Shown here: positions 6,223-17,141 of the stretch, in pieces
Layout of the letters: each line of letters starts with the position of its first letter
How positions within the stretch are numbered: position 1 is the stretch's first letter
NCBI GenBank assembly: GCA_003221615.1
Contig: QHSQ01000016.1
Coordinates: 1-34,457 of the forward strand
Origin: Candidatus Rokuibacteriota bacterium
Lineage (GTDB): Bacteria > Methylomirabilota > Methylomirabilia > Rokubacteriales > CSP1-6
Reading direction: 5' to 3'
Length of the DNA: 34,457 nt
Made by a program: the position numbers and the translations under genes
Notes under the pieces: model-generated
What the model was told of the DNA's origin: nothing
Seen by the model: only the letters and a program-made list of their open reading frames with translations
Database searches by the model: none

Positions 6223-8400
6223 TTACCGCGCCACGAGCCTAAGACCCGCCTGAAGGGGCAGCTTGCGGAGCCGCTTGCCCGTGGCTGCGTAGATCGCGTT
6301 GCCCAGCGCAGGCGCGGTGACCGCGGTGCCCGGCTCGCCGATTCCACCGGGCGCTTCGCTGTTTCGCACCAGGTGCACCTCGATCGGCGGGCTCTCGTTC
6401 ATCCGCAGTACCCGGTAGTTGTGAAAGTTCGATTGCTCGACCCGGCCGTTCTTCAGTGTCACCTCTCCCCACAGCGCGCCGCTGATACCGTACACGACGC
6501 CGCTCTGGATCTGCGCAGTCACGATGTCCGGGTTGACGATCCGGCCACAATCCACCGCGCAGACGATCCGGTGCACTCGTACGTCCCCTGAGCCCGTTAC
6601 CTCCACGTCGGCGACCTGCGCGAGGTAGGTGCCCCACCCGCTGTAGAGAAGGGCCACCCCGCGCCCGTGGCCGCGTGGCAATGGTTTCCCCCATCCGGCT
6701 TCCTTCGCCGCGAGGTCCAGCACGGCCGTCGCGCGCGGCGACTTGCCCAGCAGGGCACGGCGAAACGCCACCGGATCCTGCCTCGACGCCGCGGCGAGCT
6801 CGTCGATGAAGCTCTCGATGACGAAGTTGTTGTGGGTGACACCCACCCCGCGCCAGAAGCCGGTGTTGAGCACCGGCTCCTCGTGGCGCACGTGCTCGAC
6901 CTGGATCGCCGGAATGTCGTAGAGCAGCTGGACGGCCCCGTCCACCGCGTCGATATCGATCCCATCCTTGAAGACGGGTGGCAAATAACGGGCGATGATC
7001 GCCGGACCGACGATTCGGTGGGTCCAGGACACCGGCATGCCCCGCAGACCCAGGCCGGCCGCGAGCCGGTCGTAGTAGTAAGAGCGATAGACGTCGTGCT
7101 GGACATCTTCCTCGCGGGTCCATACGACCTTGACCGGCGCATCCACCTGCTTCGCGATGCGCACGGCCTGGGTCACGTAGTCCACCTCGAGCCGGCGTCC
7201 GAAACCACCACCCAGTAGATGGTTGTGGACCACGACCTTCTCCAGCGGGAACCCGGTAACCTCGGCCGCCGCGGCCTGCACGCGGCTCAGCACCTGCGAG
7301 CCGGTCCACACCTCGCAGCCGTCCTTCCGCACGTGGACCGTGCAGTTCATCGGCTCCATCGTGACGTGCGCCAGGAACGGCGACTCGTATACCGCTTGGA
7401 CCTTCTTCGGCGCGCCGGCGAGCGCTTTCACGGGGTCGCCGTCTTTCCGCGCCGTCACACCCGCGCTCTCCGACGCCTTCGCGAGCCCCCCCACGATGTC
7501 GGCGGTAGTCAGCTTCGCATTCGGCCCGTCCGCCCAGCGGATGTCGAGCGCCGCCAATCCCTGCTTCGCCGCCCACATGTGGTCGGCGACCACGGCGACG
7601 ACATCGTCGAGCCGCACGATCTGCCGCACGCCCGCGACCGCCTTCGCCTTCGGCTCGTCGACCCCGGCCACCTTGCCGCCCAGGACCGGACTCGCGGCCA
7701 CCGTCGCGATCAGCATCCCCGGCAGCCGCACGTCGATCCCGAACTGCGCCGTCCCGTTCACCTTGCTCGGCGTGTCGAGCCGCTTGGCCGGCGTGCCGAT
7801 CAGCGTGAAGTCCTTCGGGTCCTTGAGCGTAATCTTGTCGGGCACCGGCAGCGCCGCCGCCTTCGCGGCCAGCACGCCATAGGTGAGGGTGCGGCCCGTT
7901 GGCGTATGGGTCACCACGCCCTTCTGCGCCCGGCAGGACGCGGGATCGACGTTCCAGGACGCGGCCGCCGCGGCGACGAGCATGGTGCGCGCTGTCGCCC
8001 CGGCGCGGCGTAGCGGCTCGTCGAACGCGCGCACGGACGACGAAGCGCCCGTCATCTGCTCGCCGAAGAACGGGTTCGCGTACCGCTTGTCATCGGGCGG
8101 GGCGTGCTCGAGCTGAACCTGATCCGGTGCGACCTCGAGCTCTTCGGCCAGCAGCATGGACATCGACGTGTACGTGCCCTGACCCATTTCGGCCTGGGGC
8201 ATGATGAGCGTGATGCCGCCGTCGGTCCCGATGCGAATGAAGGCGTTGGGCACGAAGGCCGGTGGGGTCGCGCCGGGTGCTGCTGCTGTCGCGGCCGCCG
8301 ACGCCGTGGGCCGTCCCTCGTCGACCCGGCAGCCCAGCAACAGACCGCCACCCGCCGCCGCCAGCACCGTCATAAAGTCCCGCCGCGAGACGGTGGTCAT
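6223..8400 (-). CDS. Molybdopterin-binding large subunit of xanthine-dehydrogenase-family hydroxylase (isoquinoline 1-oxidoreductase beta type)
   Basis: A 725-residue large subunit that holds the molybdenum cofactor and hydroxylates a heterocycle or oxidises an aldehyde. The N-terminus has a twin-arginine signal (SRRDFM) running into LLLGC, so it may be exported folded and lipid-anchored at Cys24. Family motifs include [19 protein letters not shown], the [16 protein letters not shown] loop that contacts the cofactor, [20 protein letters not shown], and the C-terminal [19 protein letters not shown] with the Glu of the active site. Its start overlaps the stop of the [2Fe-2S] subunit (ATGA). No FAD subunit is present, as usual in the isoquinoline oxidoreductase group, whose electrons go to a cytochrome c rather than NAD. 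Confidence 0.9.
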   Translation of the reverse strand: MTTVSRRDFMTVLAAAGGGLLLGCRVDEGRPTASAAATAAAPGATPPAFVPNAFIRIGTDGGITLIMPQAEMGQGTYTSMSMLLAEELEVAPDQVQLEHAPPDDKRYANPFFGEQMTGASSSVRAFDEPLRRAGATARTMLVAAAAASWNVDPASCRAQKGVVTHTPTGRTLTYGVLAAKAAALPVPDKITLKDPKDFTLIGTPAKRLDTPSKVNGTAQFGIDVRLPGMLIATVAASPVLGGKVAGVDEPKAKAVAGVRQIVRLDDVVAVVADHMWAAKQGLAALDIRWADGPNAKLTTADIVGGLAKASESAGVTARKDGDPVKALAGAPKKVQAVYESPFLAHVTMEPMNCTVHVRKDGCEVWTGSQVLSRVQAAAAEVTGFPLEKVVVHNHLLGGGFGRRLEVDYVTQAVRIAKQVDAPVKVVWTREEDVQHDVYRSYYYDRLAAGLGLRGMPVSWTHRIVGPAIIARYLPPVFKDGIDIDAVDGAVQLLYDIPAIQVEHVRHEEPVLNTGFWRGVGVTHNNFVIESFIDELAAASRQDPVAFRRALLGKSPRATAVLDLAAKEAGWGKPLPRGHGRGVALLYSGWGTYLAQVADVEVTGSGDVRVHRIVCAVDCGRIVNPDIVTAQIQSGVVYGISGALWGEVTLKNGRVEQSNFHNYRVLRMNESPPIEVHLVRNSEAPGGIGEPGTAVTAPALGNAIYAATGKRLRKLPLQAGLRLVAR

Positions 8401-8876
8401 GGTCGAGCCCGCTTCCCGGTAATCGGTGCACCCTGGGCCGCCTGCTTGATGGCGGCGCGGATCCGTCCGTAGGTGCCGCAGCGGCAGATGTTACCCGCCA
8501 TCGCAGCATTGATGTCGGCGTCGGTGGGATGCGCGTTGCTCGCGAGCAGCGCGGAGGCCGACATGATCTGACCTGATTGGCAGTAGCCGCACTGCGGTAC
8601 GTCGAGCGCGATCCACGCTTCCTGCACCTGCTTGCCGGCGGGCGTGTCGCCGATCGCCTCGATGGTGGTGATCGCCTTGCCGGCGACCGCGCTCATCAGC
8701 GTCACGCAGGAGCGGATCGCCTGGCCCTCGAGCTGCACCGTGCACGCGCCGCAGAGCGCCATCCCGCATCCGAACTTCGTCCCCGTCATGCCGAGCACGT
8801 CGCGCAGCACCCACAGCACCGGCATGTCCGCCGGCACGTCGACCTGACGCGTGCTGCCATTGATCGTAAGCTCCAT
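8397..8876 (-). CDS. [2Fe-2S] small subunit of molybdenum hydroxylase (isoquinoline 1-oxidoreductase alpha type)
   Basis: A 159-residue electron-transfer subunit with two [2Fe-2S] clusters. The plant-ferredoxin-type cluster uses Cys37, Cys42, Cys45 and Cys57 ([16 protein letters not shown] and SC), and the second uses Cys96, Cys99, Cys131 and Cys133 (QCGYCQSGQ and [10 protein letters not shown]). It passes electrons from the molybdenum site in the partner subunit. It has no signal peptide, so it presumably crosses the membrane with the Tat-signal-bearing large subunit. The gene is first in a two-gene unit and overlaps the large subunit by four bases. Confidence 0.92.
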   Translation of the reverse strand: MELTINGSTRQVDVPADMPVLWVLRDVLGMTGTKFGCGMALCGACTVQLEGQAIRSCVTLMSAVAGKAITTIEAIGDTPAGKQVQEAWIALDVPQCGYCQSGQIMSASALLASNAHPTDADINAAMAGNICRCGTYGRIRAAIKQAAQGAPITGKRARP

Positions 8877-8940
8877 CGTTGCCCCCTTACGGTGCTGTTC
8901 CGCGATCCATAGGATGGTGCGCAGCCTCCGAAGGTTGCAA

Positions 8941-8966
8941 AGCGCGCGATACCTGGAGCGCGCGCT
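8941..8966 (-). terminator. Possible weak terminator hairpin after the SnoaL-like gene
   Basis: A perfect 8-bp inverted repeat (AGCGCGCG / CGCGCGCT) with a 10-base loop lies three bases beyond the stop of the SnoaL-like gene, read on the minus strand. It is followed there by only three T residues, so it is at best a weak intrinsic terminator; it could instead affect RNA stability ahead of the molybdoenzyme genes. Confidence 0.3.
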
Positions 8967-8968
8967 CT

Positions 8969-9388
8969 TTACCCTTGGAGACCGACGATCGGCGTGTCGA
9001 GCGCCCTGGCCGCTCGCACTGGATCGAAGTACTCGCGAAGAAAGGTGATCTTCCCGGCCCCGGCACGAAGGAACACGACATACTCTTGGCGGTAAACACG
9101 CCCGGTCGACTTGATGAGACCTTCCGCCTTCACTTCGGCGATGGCGGCGTCGCCATCGGCGAGCGCCTGAACTCTCACATCAGAAAAGCGAAACTTCTCC
9201 ACGGCCCCCAAGAACCAGGTTACGTGCCGGACGACCGCTTCGCGCCCAGATAGCCGGTCCGGATGGCCGATGGAGGACGCATAGGGCAGCTCCCAGACGA
9301 GCTCATCGGCGATGAGGGTCTGCCATCGTGGATTGTCGTCGACGAGCGTCTCGAAATGTTGCCGGAGCAAATCCGACGCAATGCTCAT
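8969..9388 (-). CDS. SnoaL-like / NTF2-fold protein
   Basis: A 139-residue cone-shaped NTF2-fold protein of the SnoaL-like type. Visible pattern: N-terminal helix ([20 protein letters not shown]), [26 protein letters not shown] with the usual Gly-Arg-Glu helix entry, then the long beta-strands [20 protein letters not shown] and [25 protein letters not shown]. Family members are cyclases, isomerases, hydrolases or proteins without known activity, and the substrate is not readable. It stands upstream of the molybdoenzyme pair with a 92-base gap that contains a hairpin, so co-transcription is uncertain. It is divergent from the secreted protein at 9530. Confidence 0.8.
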   Translation of the reverse strand: MSIASDLLRQHFETLVDDNPRWQTLIADELVWELPYASSIGHPDRLSGREAVVRHVTWFLGAVEKFRFSDVRVQALADGDAAIAEVKAEGLIKSTGRVYRQEYVVFLRAGAGKITFLREYFDPVRAARALDTPIVGLQG

Positions 9389-9529
9389 GTGGAGATCCCC
9401 TTCGCGTCCGTGACGGACTCATCCCCTTGATCTTGAGATGACGAGGGCCGATTCGAAGTTACAAGCCTCGTGAATCTGTTCGAGACGTCTCAGTCATCGT
9501 AAGAACACCTGAAGGAGACGGAGGTTCGC

Positions 9530-10303
9530 GTGTCATCGCTGCGCCACCACGCACAGAGGCTCCTCGCCGCAGGGACAGTTCTGTTGACTCTCGCGACGGG
9601 CGCCAGTGGGGCCCCGGCTGAGCCGTGGCCGACTCTCCTCGGCGCCCGCGAAGCGTTCCCGCCTGAGGTGTCGGCAACCGTCGAGCGCCTCTGGATCGAG
9701 CCGACGCTCACCCGAACCGTGGCCGGACGCTCGGCCCGTGTCCCGTTCGATGTCTACGTCGCGTTCCTGGACACGCCAGAGGTGACCGCCTCCGCGGCGC
9801 GCTTCCGAAAGCTCGCGAGCTTTGAGATCCAGGCACTCGATGACGACCGGTACCGGGCCAGCGATGGCAACGGAGCCAGCGGGATTGCTCAGGTGCTCCG
9901 ACGCGACCCGCGACGGCTCGTCGTCCTCTCTCGCGGGGAGCACACCGGCCCAATTCTCGGCACGATCAGTGGAAGCGCGCTCACGATCCTGAACCTCGAG
10001 ACGCGGGGGGACGTGGTCAATCCAACGCTCACGGCTTACGTATACATCGACAACCGCGTCGCCGCCGCCCTCGCCAGAGCTCTCATCCCGTCCTTCGGGT
10101 TCCTTGCCGACCGTCAGCTCGGCGAGGGGCTTCGCGTCACGGCGGAAGTTACCGAGTGGGCGGTCGACCGATCAGGCGGCTTCTGTGAGTGGCTCGCCGG
10201 CGAGCCGCTCCCGTCCGCGCGACGCGCCCGCATTCTGGTCGCCCTTCCCTCGTGCTCCGCACGCCCGAGCCCAGAAGGATCTCGTTCGATCCAGAGTCCC
10301 TGA
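9530..10303 (+). CDS. Secreted protein of unknown function
   Basis: A 257-residue protein with a signal peptide (cleavage near TGASGAPA, residue 28), so it is exported. The mature part has mixed alpha/beta character, with segments such as VPFDVYVAFLDTPEVT and LTAYVYIDNRVAAALARALIPS, and a single internal region with Cys near the C-terminus (GGFCEWLAGE). I do not recognise a family. The start is the GTG at 9530, supported by GGAGG seven bases upstream. It is convergent with the small gene at 10741, with only 39 bases between the stops. The last ~30 residues are low-complexity Ser/Arg/Pro and may not be folded. Confidence 0.6.
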   Translation: MSSLRHHAQRLLAAGTVLLTLATGASGAPAEPWPTLLGAREAFPPEVSATVERLWIEPTLTRTVAGRSARVPFDVYVAFLDTPEVTASAARFRKLASFEIQALDDDRYRASDGNGASGIAQVLRRDPRRLVVLSRGEHTGPILGTISGSALTILNLETRGDVVNPTLTAYVYIDNRVAAALARALIPSFGFLADRQLGEGLRVTAEVTEWAVDRSGGFCEWLAGEPLPSARRARILVALPSCSARPSPEGSRSIQSP

Positions 10304-10342
10304 TTTGCAGATGGCTTCGCGTCGGGGCTTGGGAGCTCGCGG

Positions 10343-10741
10343 CTACCTGCATGCCGCGCGCGGCGCGTCTGGCCCCTTGCGCGGAACCAGCGTGCAGGCG
10401 AAGGTGGCCGGCTGCGTGCGGTACTCGACGAGGAGGGCTTCCAGGCGCTGGAGGGTCCGCTCGCGCCGGGCGAGGCCGATGCCGTAGATGGCGAGATCGT
10501 TGACGAGACGCGTGTAGAAGTGGTGCTCGGCGTCGCCGGAGCCCGCCTGCGCCACACACGGTGAGGGCTTCTGGGCCACCCTGAGCTGGGAGCCGAAGGC
10601 ACGGACGAACTCGGCGAGCACCGGCTCGTCGCGCAGGTCGCGGGGGACCTCAGGGAAACGGGCGAAGAACTCCTCGACGGTTATCGGGCCCGGAGCCACG
10701 CGCACCCGGCCTTCGAGGTCGCGCGAGAGACGGATCTGCAT
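10343..10741 (-). CDS. Hypothetical cytoplasmic protein
   Basis: A 132-residue protein without signal peptide or membrane helix. Recognisable stretches are an N-terminal beta-rich part ([20 protein letters not shown]), an acidic helical part ([19 protein letters not shown]), and a C-terminal helix [18 protein letters not shown]. No known family is recognised. Its start is well marked: an ATG at 10741 preceded at eight bases by GGAGG, which overlaps the alternative GTG at 10750 and rules it out, and by a good sigma-70-type promoter. This makes expression likely even though the function is unknown. Confidence 0.6.
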   Translation of the reverse strand: MQIRLSRDLEGRVRVAPGPITVEEFFARFPEVPRDLRDEPVLAEFVRAFGSQLRVAQKPSPCVAQAGSGDAEHHFYTRLVNDLAIYGIGLARRERTLQRLEALLVEYRTQPATFACTLVPRKGPDAPRAACR

Positions 10742-10761
10742 GCCGTCCACCTCCAGGCGCG

Positions 10762-10791
10762 ATTATACGTTCCGGATCTCGTCGGCGGCAA
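10762..10791 (-). promoter_or_regulatory. Sigma-70-type promoter for the hypothetical gene at 10741
   Basis: On the minus strand TTGCCG (10786-10791) and a perfect TATAAT (10762-10767) are separated by 18 bases. The transcript would start near 10755, leaving a leader of about 14 bases that just contains the GGAGG ribosome site before the ATG at 10741. Confidence 0.55.
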
Positions 10792-10841
10792 TGTCGACGT
10801 GATCGTCGTGCCCGGACGCTGTTCAGAAGCCACCACGGAGC

Positions 10842-10847
10842 TATACT
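10842..10847 (+). promoter_or_regulatory. Probable -10 element of the threonine synthase gene
   Basis: TATACT at 10842-10847 places the likely transcript start at about 10854-10858, at or next to the GTG start at 10858. No clear -35 hexamer is seen at the right distance. No ribosome site lies close to the start, so the message could be leaderless. Confidence 0.4.
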
Positions 10848-10857
10848 GACCATCACC

Positions 10858-12204
10858 GTGGCCTACAACGCGTGGTTCCAGTGCATCAACGGCTGCCCCG
10901 GCCAGTTCGACCTCCGCGAGGTCATCTACCGGTGCCCGACGTGCGGAGACCTCCTCGAGGTCCAGCACGACATGGACGCGCTGCGCTCGCGATCAGCCGC
11001 CGCGTGGATGCAGCTCTTCAAGGACCGCACGCACGGCAACGTCTATCCGTACGGGTCCGGCGTCTGGAGCAAGAAGGAATGGGTCGTGGCCTTCATCAAC
11101 AACGAGAATATCGTCTCGATGTACGAGGGCAACTCCAACCTCCTGTGGGCGGACCGTTACGGCAAGCAGCTCCACGTCGAGGACCTGTGGATCAAGCAGT
11201 GCGGCAACTCGCACACCGGATCGTTCAAGGATCTCGGCATGACGGTCCTCGTGTCGATCGTGAAGCAGATGATGGCGAGTGGCGTGCCCATCGACGCCGT
11301 GGCGTGCGCGTCGACGGGCGACACGTCGGCGGCCCTCGGCGCCTATTGCGCGGCGGCCGGCATTCCAGCCGTCGTGCTGCTGCCGAAGGACAAGGTCTCG
11401 ATCGCGCAGCTCGTGCAGCCGCTCGCCAACGGTGCGCTCGTGCTCTCGCTCGACACGGACTTCGACGGCTGCATGGCCGTCGTCCAGGAGATCACGAAGG
11501 AAAAGCGGATCTATCTGGCCAACTCGATGAACAGTCTTCGCATCGAGGGCCAGAAGACGGTCGCCATCGAGATCGTGCAGCAGTTCGACTGGGAAGTGCC
11601 GGACTGGATCGTGATCCCCGGCGGCAACCTCGGCAACGTGCACGCGCTCGGGCAGGGCTTCGTGATGATGCACGAGCTCGGGTTGATCAACAAGCTCCCT
11701 CGGATATGCCTCGGGCAGGCCGAGCGGGCCAATCCTCTCTACCGCTCGTTCCAGGACGACTTCAAGACGTTCGAGCCGGTGACCGCGAAGCCGACGCTCG
11801 CCATGGCGATCCAGATCGGCAATCCGGTCAGCGTGAAACGCGCGATCCGTACGCTGCAGAGGTTCAACGGCGTGGTGGAGCAGGCGACGGAGCAGGAACT
11901 GGCCGACGAAGCGGCGCGCGCGGACCGCACCGGCATGTTCAACTGCCCGCACACCGGCGTGGGCCTCGCGGCGCTGCGCAAGCTCGTCGATCGCAAGCTC
12001 GTCCGCGCCAACGATCGCGTGGTCGTCATCTCCACGGCCAACGGCCTGAAGTTCGCCGACCAGAAGGCGGCGTATCACATGGGGGCGCTCGAGGGAGTCA
12101 AGCCGACGCATCGCAACAAGCCCGTCGAGCTGCCGGCGGACCCCAAGCGCGTCGCCCGCGCCATCGCGCGCCACGTCGACAAAGCGAAGCTGCTGGCGTC
12201 CTGA
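10858..12204 (+). CDS. thrC: Threonine synthase
   Basis: Converts O-phosphohomoserine to threonine with pyridoxal phosphate in the cytoplasm. The 448-residue protein begins with a zinc-ribbon-like segment (Cys9, Cys13, then CPTC at 26-29), as in one branch of threonine synthases. It has the PLP-lysine motif [13 protein letters not shown] (Lys124), the [19 protein letters not shown] loop, and the phosphate-binding [13 protein letters not shown]. The start GTG at 10858 is the first in frame; the protein's Cys ribbon begins within ten residues, which fits. Its stop overlaps the start of the cystathionine gamma-synthase-like gene by one base (TGATG), coupling the two enzymes at the threonine/methionine branch point. 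Confidence 0.92.
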   Translation: MAYNAWFQCINGCPGQFDLREVIYRCPTCGDLLEVQHDMDALRSRSAAAWMQLFKDRTHGNVYPYGSGVWSKKEWVVAFINNENIVSMYEGNSNLLWADRYGKQLHVEDLWIKQCGNSHTGSFKDLGMTVLVSIVKQMMASGVPIDAVACASTGDTSAALGAYCAAAGIPAVVLLPKDKVSIAQLVQPLANGALVLSLDTDFDGCMAVVQEITKEKRIYLANSMNSLRIEGQKTVAIEIVQQFDWEVPDWIVIPGGNLGNVHALGQGFVMMHELGLINKLPRICLGQAERANPLYRSFQDDFKTFEPVTAKPTLAMAIQIGNPVSVKRAIRTLQRFNGVVEQATEQELADEAARADRTGMFNCPHTGVGLAALRKLVDRKLVRANDRVVVISTANGLKFADQKAAYHMGALEGVKPTHRNKPVELPADPKRVARAIARHVDKAKLLAS

Positions 12205-13415
12205 TGAGCGACCCCCTCGAGCCGCTGAAGAAACCGCTCGGACCGAGCACGATGTCGGTGCACGGCGGCGAGCCGCGCCGGAAGCTCGCGTACTCGCTGA
12301 CGACGCCGATCGTGCAGACGGCGACGTACACGTGGGCGTCGAGCCAGGAAGTAAAAGACCACTTCGACGGCAAGCTCGACGAGCGCATCGAATACGGCCG
12401 GTACGGCAACCCGACGCAGCGCATCGCGGAGTCGAAGCTCGCCGCGCTCGAGGGCGCCGGCGACTGCCTCCTGTTCGCGAGCGGCATGGGCGCCATGACG
12501 ACCGCGCTCCTCGCGCTGCTCTCGCGGGGTACGCACGTCGTCGTCACCGACGACAGCTACCGACGTACGCGCCAGTTCCTCAACGGCATGCTGCCTCGCT
12601 ACGGCGTCGAGGTGTCCACCGTCCCCGCGGGCGACTACGATGCGCTGGTAGACGCGATCAAGCCGACGACCCGCGTGCTCGTGAGCGAGTCGCCGACCAA
12701 TCCCTACAATCGCATCCTCGATCTCGAGCGCTTCGCGGCGATCGGGCGCAAGCATCGCGTGAAGACCGTCATCGATGCCACGTTCGCCACCCCGTACAAC
12801 GCGCGGCCGCTCGAGTGGGGGGTGGACCTCGTCATGCATTCCGCGACGAAGTATCTCGGCGGCCACAACGACCTTCTGGCGGGGGCCGTGCTCGGCTCGC
12901 GCGATCTCGTGGGGGGCATCCGCGCGCTGCAGGCGACGACGGGCGCGACCGTGGATCCGTTCGCCGCCTATCTGCTCGTGCGCGGCCTCAAGACGTTCGC
13001 GCTCCGCATGGAACGCCAGAACACCAACGCGCAGGCGCTGGCGGAATTCCTCGCCGCCCACCCGCGTGTGTCGGCGGTCCACTACGCGGGACTGCCGAGC
13101 CACCCGGGCCACGACGTCGCGAAGAAGCAGATGCGCGGGTTCGGTGGCGTGGTGTCGTTCGAAGTGCGCGGCGATCTGGATACCGCCTCGCGGGTGGTCG
13201 ACGCGTGCACGATCCCCTATATCGCCGCGTCGCTCGGCGGCGTGGAGAGCCTCATCGAGCAGCCCGCGATCATGAGCTTCTACGAGCTGACGACCGAGGA
13301 GCGCCTCGAGATCGGCATCAAGGACAACCTCATTCGTTACGCCGTGGGCATCGAGGATGCGGACGACCTCATGGCCGACCTCGCGCAAGCCCTCGACCGA
13401 GCGTTCGGCGACTGA
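12204..13415 (+). CDS. Trans-sulfuration-family PLP enzyme, probably cystathionine gamma-synthase
   Basis: A 403-residue Cys/Met-metabolism PLP enzyme. Typical motifs are YGRYGNPTQRIAESKLAALEG, FASGMGAMTTALLAL, the Asp of the cofactor pocket in VIDATFATPYNARPLEWG, and the PLP lysine in MHSATKYLGGHNDLLAG (Lys216). The HSATKYLGGHND form is like that of plant-type cystathionine gamma-synthases, which act on O-phosphohomoserine; this is from memory and not proof. Coupling to thrC supports a role in making methionine from a homoserine ester. Cystathionine gamma-lyase or another gamma-family member remains possible. The ATG shares one base with the thrC stop. The gene converges with the flavoprotein gene 47 bases downstream. 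Confidence 0.85.
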   Translation: MSDPLEPLKKPLGPSTMSVHGGEPRRKLAYSLTTPIVQTATYTWASSQEVKDHFDGKLDERIEYGRYGNPTQRIAESKLAALEGAGDCLLFASGMGAMTTALLALLSRGTHVVVTDDSYRRTRQFLNGMLPRYGVEVSTVPAGDYDALVDAIKPTTRVLVSESPTNPYNRILDLERFAAIGRKHRVKTVIDATFATPYNARPLEWGVDLVMHSATKYLGGHNDLLAGAVLGSRDLVGGIRALQATTGATVDPFAAYLLVRGLKTFALRMERQNTNAQALAEFLAAHPRVSAVHYAGLPSHPGHDVAKKQMRGFGGVVSFEVRGDLDTASRVVDACTIPYIAASLGGVESLIEQPAIMSFYELTTEERLEIGIKDNLIRYAVGIEDADDLMADLAQALDRAFGD

Positions 13416-13462
13416 CCAGGAGATTCCGCACCGGACGGGACGTCGAGCGTCATGACGGCCCC

Positions 13463-14689
13463 TCAGCGCACGACTGGCCCGGTGTCCGGGCGGTCGCTCT
13501 TCAGCGGCGGCAGCACGTCACCGGGATCGAGGCCCAGCTCGAACAGGCCGAGCGTCGACAGGCAGAAATCGCGAGGTGGGAACTGTACGGGGGCGACCGC
13601 TCCGTCACGAAAGAATCGCTCGAGGGGCGAGGTCTTGAACAGCGCGTGGGCGCCGCCCAGGGTCATGGCCGTCCGCGTGACCCGGGTGACCGCCTCGCCC
13701 ACGAAGTACTTGGCCCGGTAGAGCGCCGACAAGGTGGCCGGCGTCGGCCCCTGGGTGTCGCTGAGCCACGCCGCGTAGTGGGTCAAGAGGCGCGCGGCCT
13801 CAAGATCGACGCTCATCTCACCCACCTGCCGCCGAACGTCGTGGTGATAGGCGAGCGACTGCGTGAAGCCGGGTGGCGTGCGGCCCTTCACGGTCTCGCA
13901 GATCGCGCGATACGCGGCGACGCCGACGCCGAGGTAGACGGGCGTGTAGGAGCCCCAGAACCAGTTGGCGCCATCGCGCCGAAACGGCAGGACGTCCTCG
14001 GTCCGGAGCAGCAGCGCCTCGTCCGGCACGAAGCACTCCTCGAGCGTCATGAAGTCGCTGCGGGTGGCGCGCATGCCCAAGGTGTCCCACACCAGATCGA
14101 CCTTGCGTCCCGGCGCATCGGGCGGGATCAGCAGGAACATCGCCGCGGTGTCCGAGGTGGCGTCGTCGGGCCGGGCCAGCACCATCACGTGATCGGCGAC
14201 GGCGATCATCGAGGCGAACGCCTTACGTCCGGTGATGCGGTATCCGCCGTCGACGCGCCGCGCTCGCGTGAGCGGCACCGGCGTGCCGACCAGGCCTGAC
14301 GTCGTGGGCTCGGAGAAATTGCCGCCGATGAGCTTGCCCTCGTGGACCACCATCTTCGCGAGTCGTTCCCTGGTGGCGCGCGGCACGAGCGGGATTTCCA
14401 TCATCGGCCCGACGACGGAGAGGTGCATGTTGAAGGACAAGGCCGTCGATGCGCAGCCCTGCGCCAGCTCTTCGGCGGCGAGCGACCAGCCCAGCAGGCC
14501 CACGCCGCTGCCACCGAGATCGGCCGGGACGTTGAGCCCGTAGAAGCCGGCGTCACGCAGGGCGGCATAGTTCTCGACGGGGTCGCTCGCGTCCCGATCG
14601 TGCTGGGCCGCGCGGGTGGCGAAGTCGGCGGCCAGCCACCGGGCGCGGTGCTGCAGATCCTTCTGCGCCGGCGTGACGTGAAACTCCAT
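13463..14689 (-). CDS. Acyl-CoA-dehydrogenase-fold flavoprotein, possibly a monooxygenase
   Basis: A 408-residue protein with the three-domain acyl-CoA dehydrogenase fold: N-terminal helices (GFYGLNVPADLGGSGVGLLG and ASTALSFNMHLSVVGP), the central beta domain with flavin-binding residues (GGNFSEPTTSGLVGT, RITGRKAFASMIAVADHVM), and a C-terminal helical bundle. The catalytic Glu of ordinary dehydrogenases is not evident: neither the YEGT-type position near the C-terminus (here PVQFPPRDFCLSTLG) nor the helix-G position of isovaleryl-CoA dehydrogenase carries it. That is the pattern of the DszC-like flavin monooxygenases in this fold. It lies 14 bases downstream of the Baeyer-Villiger-type gene on the same strand, preceded by GAGAG before its ATG. 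Confidence 0.8.
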   Translation of the reverse strand: MEFHVTPAQKDLQHRARWLAADFATRAAQHDRDASDPVENYAALRDAGFYGLNVPADLGGSGVGLLGWSLAAEELAQGCASTALSFNMHLSVVGPMMEIPLVPRATRERLAKMVVHEGKLIGGNFSEPTTSGLVGTPVPLTRARRVDGGYRITGRKAFASMIAVADHVMVLARPDDATSDTAAMFLLIPPDAPGRKVDLVWDTLGMRATRSDFMTLEECFVPDEALLLRTEDVLPFRRDGANWFWGSYTPVYLGVGVAAYRAICETVKGRTPPGFTQSLAYHHDVRRQVGEMSVDLEAARLLTHYAAWLSDTQGPTPATLSALYRAKYFVGEAVTRVTRTAMTLGGAHALFKTSPLERFFRDGAVAPVQFPPRDFCLSTLGLFELGLDPGDVLPPLKSDRPDTGPVVR

Positions 14690-14703
14690 GCGGAGCTCTC
14701 CCA

Positions 14704-17062
<2,359 letters not shown>

Positions 17063-17082
17063 TTGACGGTAGTCTGGCACAC

Positions 17083-17108
17083 CTAATTGAGACGGGCGTC
17101 TCAATTAG
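17083..17108. promoter_or_regulatory. Perfect 26-bp palindromic operator, probably for the TetR regulator
   Basis: Two perfect 11-base arms (CTAATTGAGAC / GTCTCAATTAG) flank a 4-base centre (GGGC). It lies in the 79-base gap between tetR (minus strand) and the alpha/beta hydrolase gene (plus strand), 20 bases from the tetR start and 33 bases from the hydrolase start. Length and symmetry match operators bound by TetR dimers. TTGACG at 17063-17068 may be the -35 of a rightward promoter overlapped by the operator. Confidence 0.7.
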
Positions 17109-17141
17109 CCCAGCACGGCAACGCGGCCTCCTGGAGGGGCG

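Noticed and set aside
9401..9420. GTCCG-TGA-CGGAC inverted repeat upstream of the SnoaL-like gene as an operator
   Set aside because: Short arms, no regulator gene nearby and no second copy.
9482..9491. GAGACGTCTC palindrome as a second TetR operator
   Set aside because: It shares GAGAC/GTCTC with the operator at 17083 but lacks the 4-base centre and the outer arms, so the half-site spacing is wrong.
10993..13388. Long minus-strand open frames opposite thrC and the cystathionine gamma-synthase gene
   Set aside because: They are His/Arg/Ala-rich mirror frames of strongly conserved genes, as GC-rich coding DNA produces, and have no family motifs.
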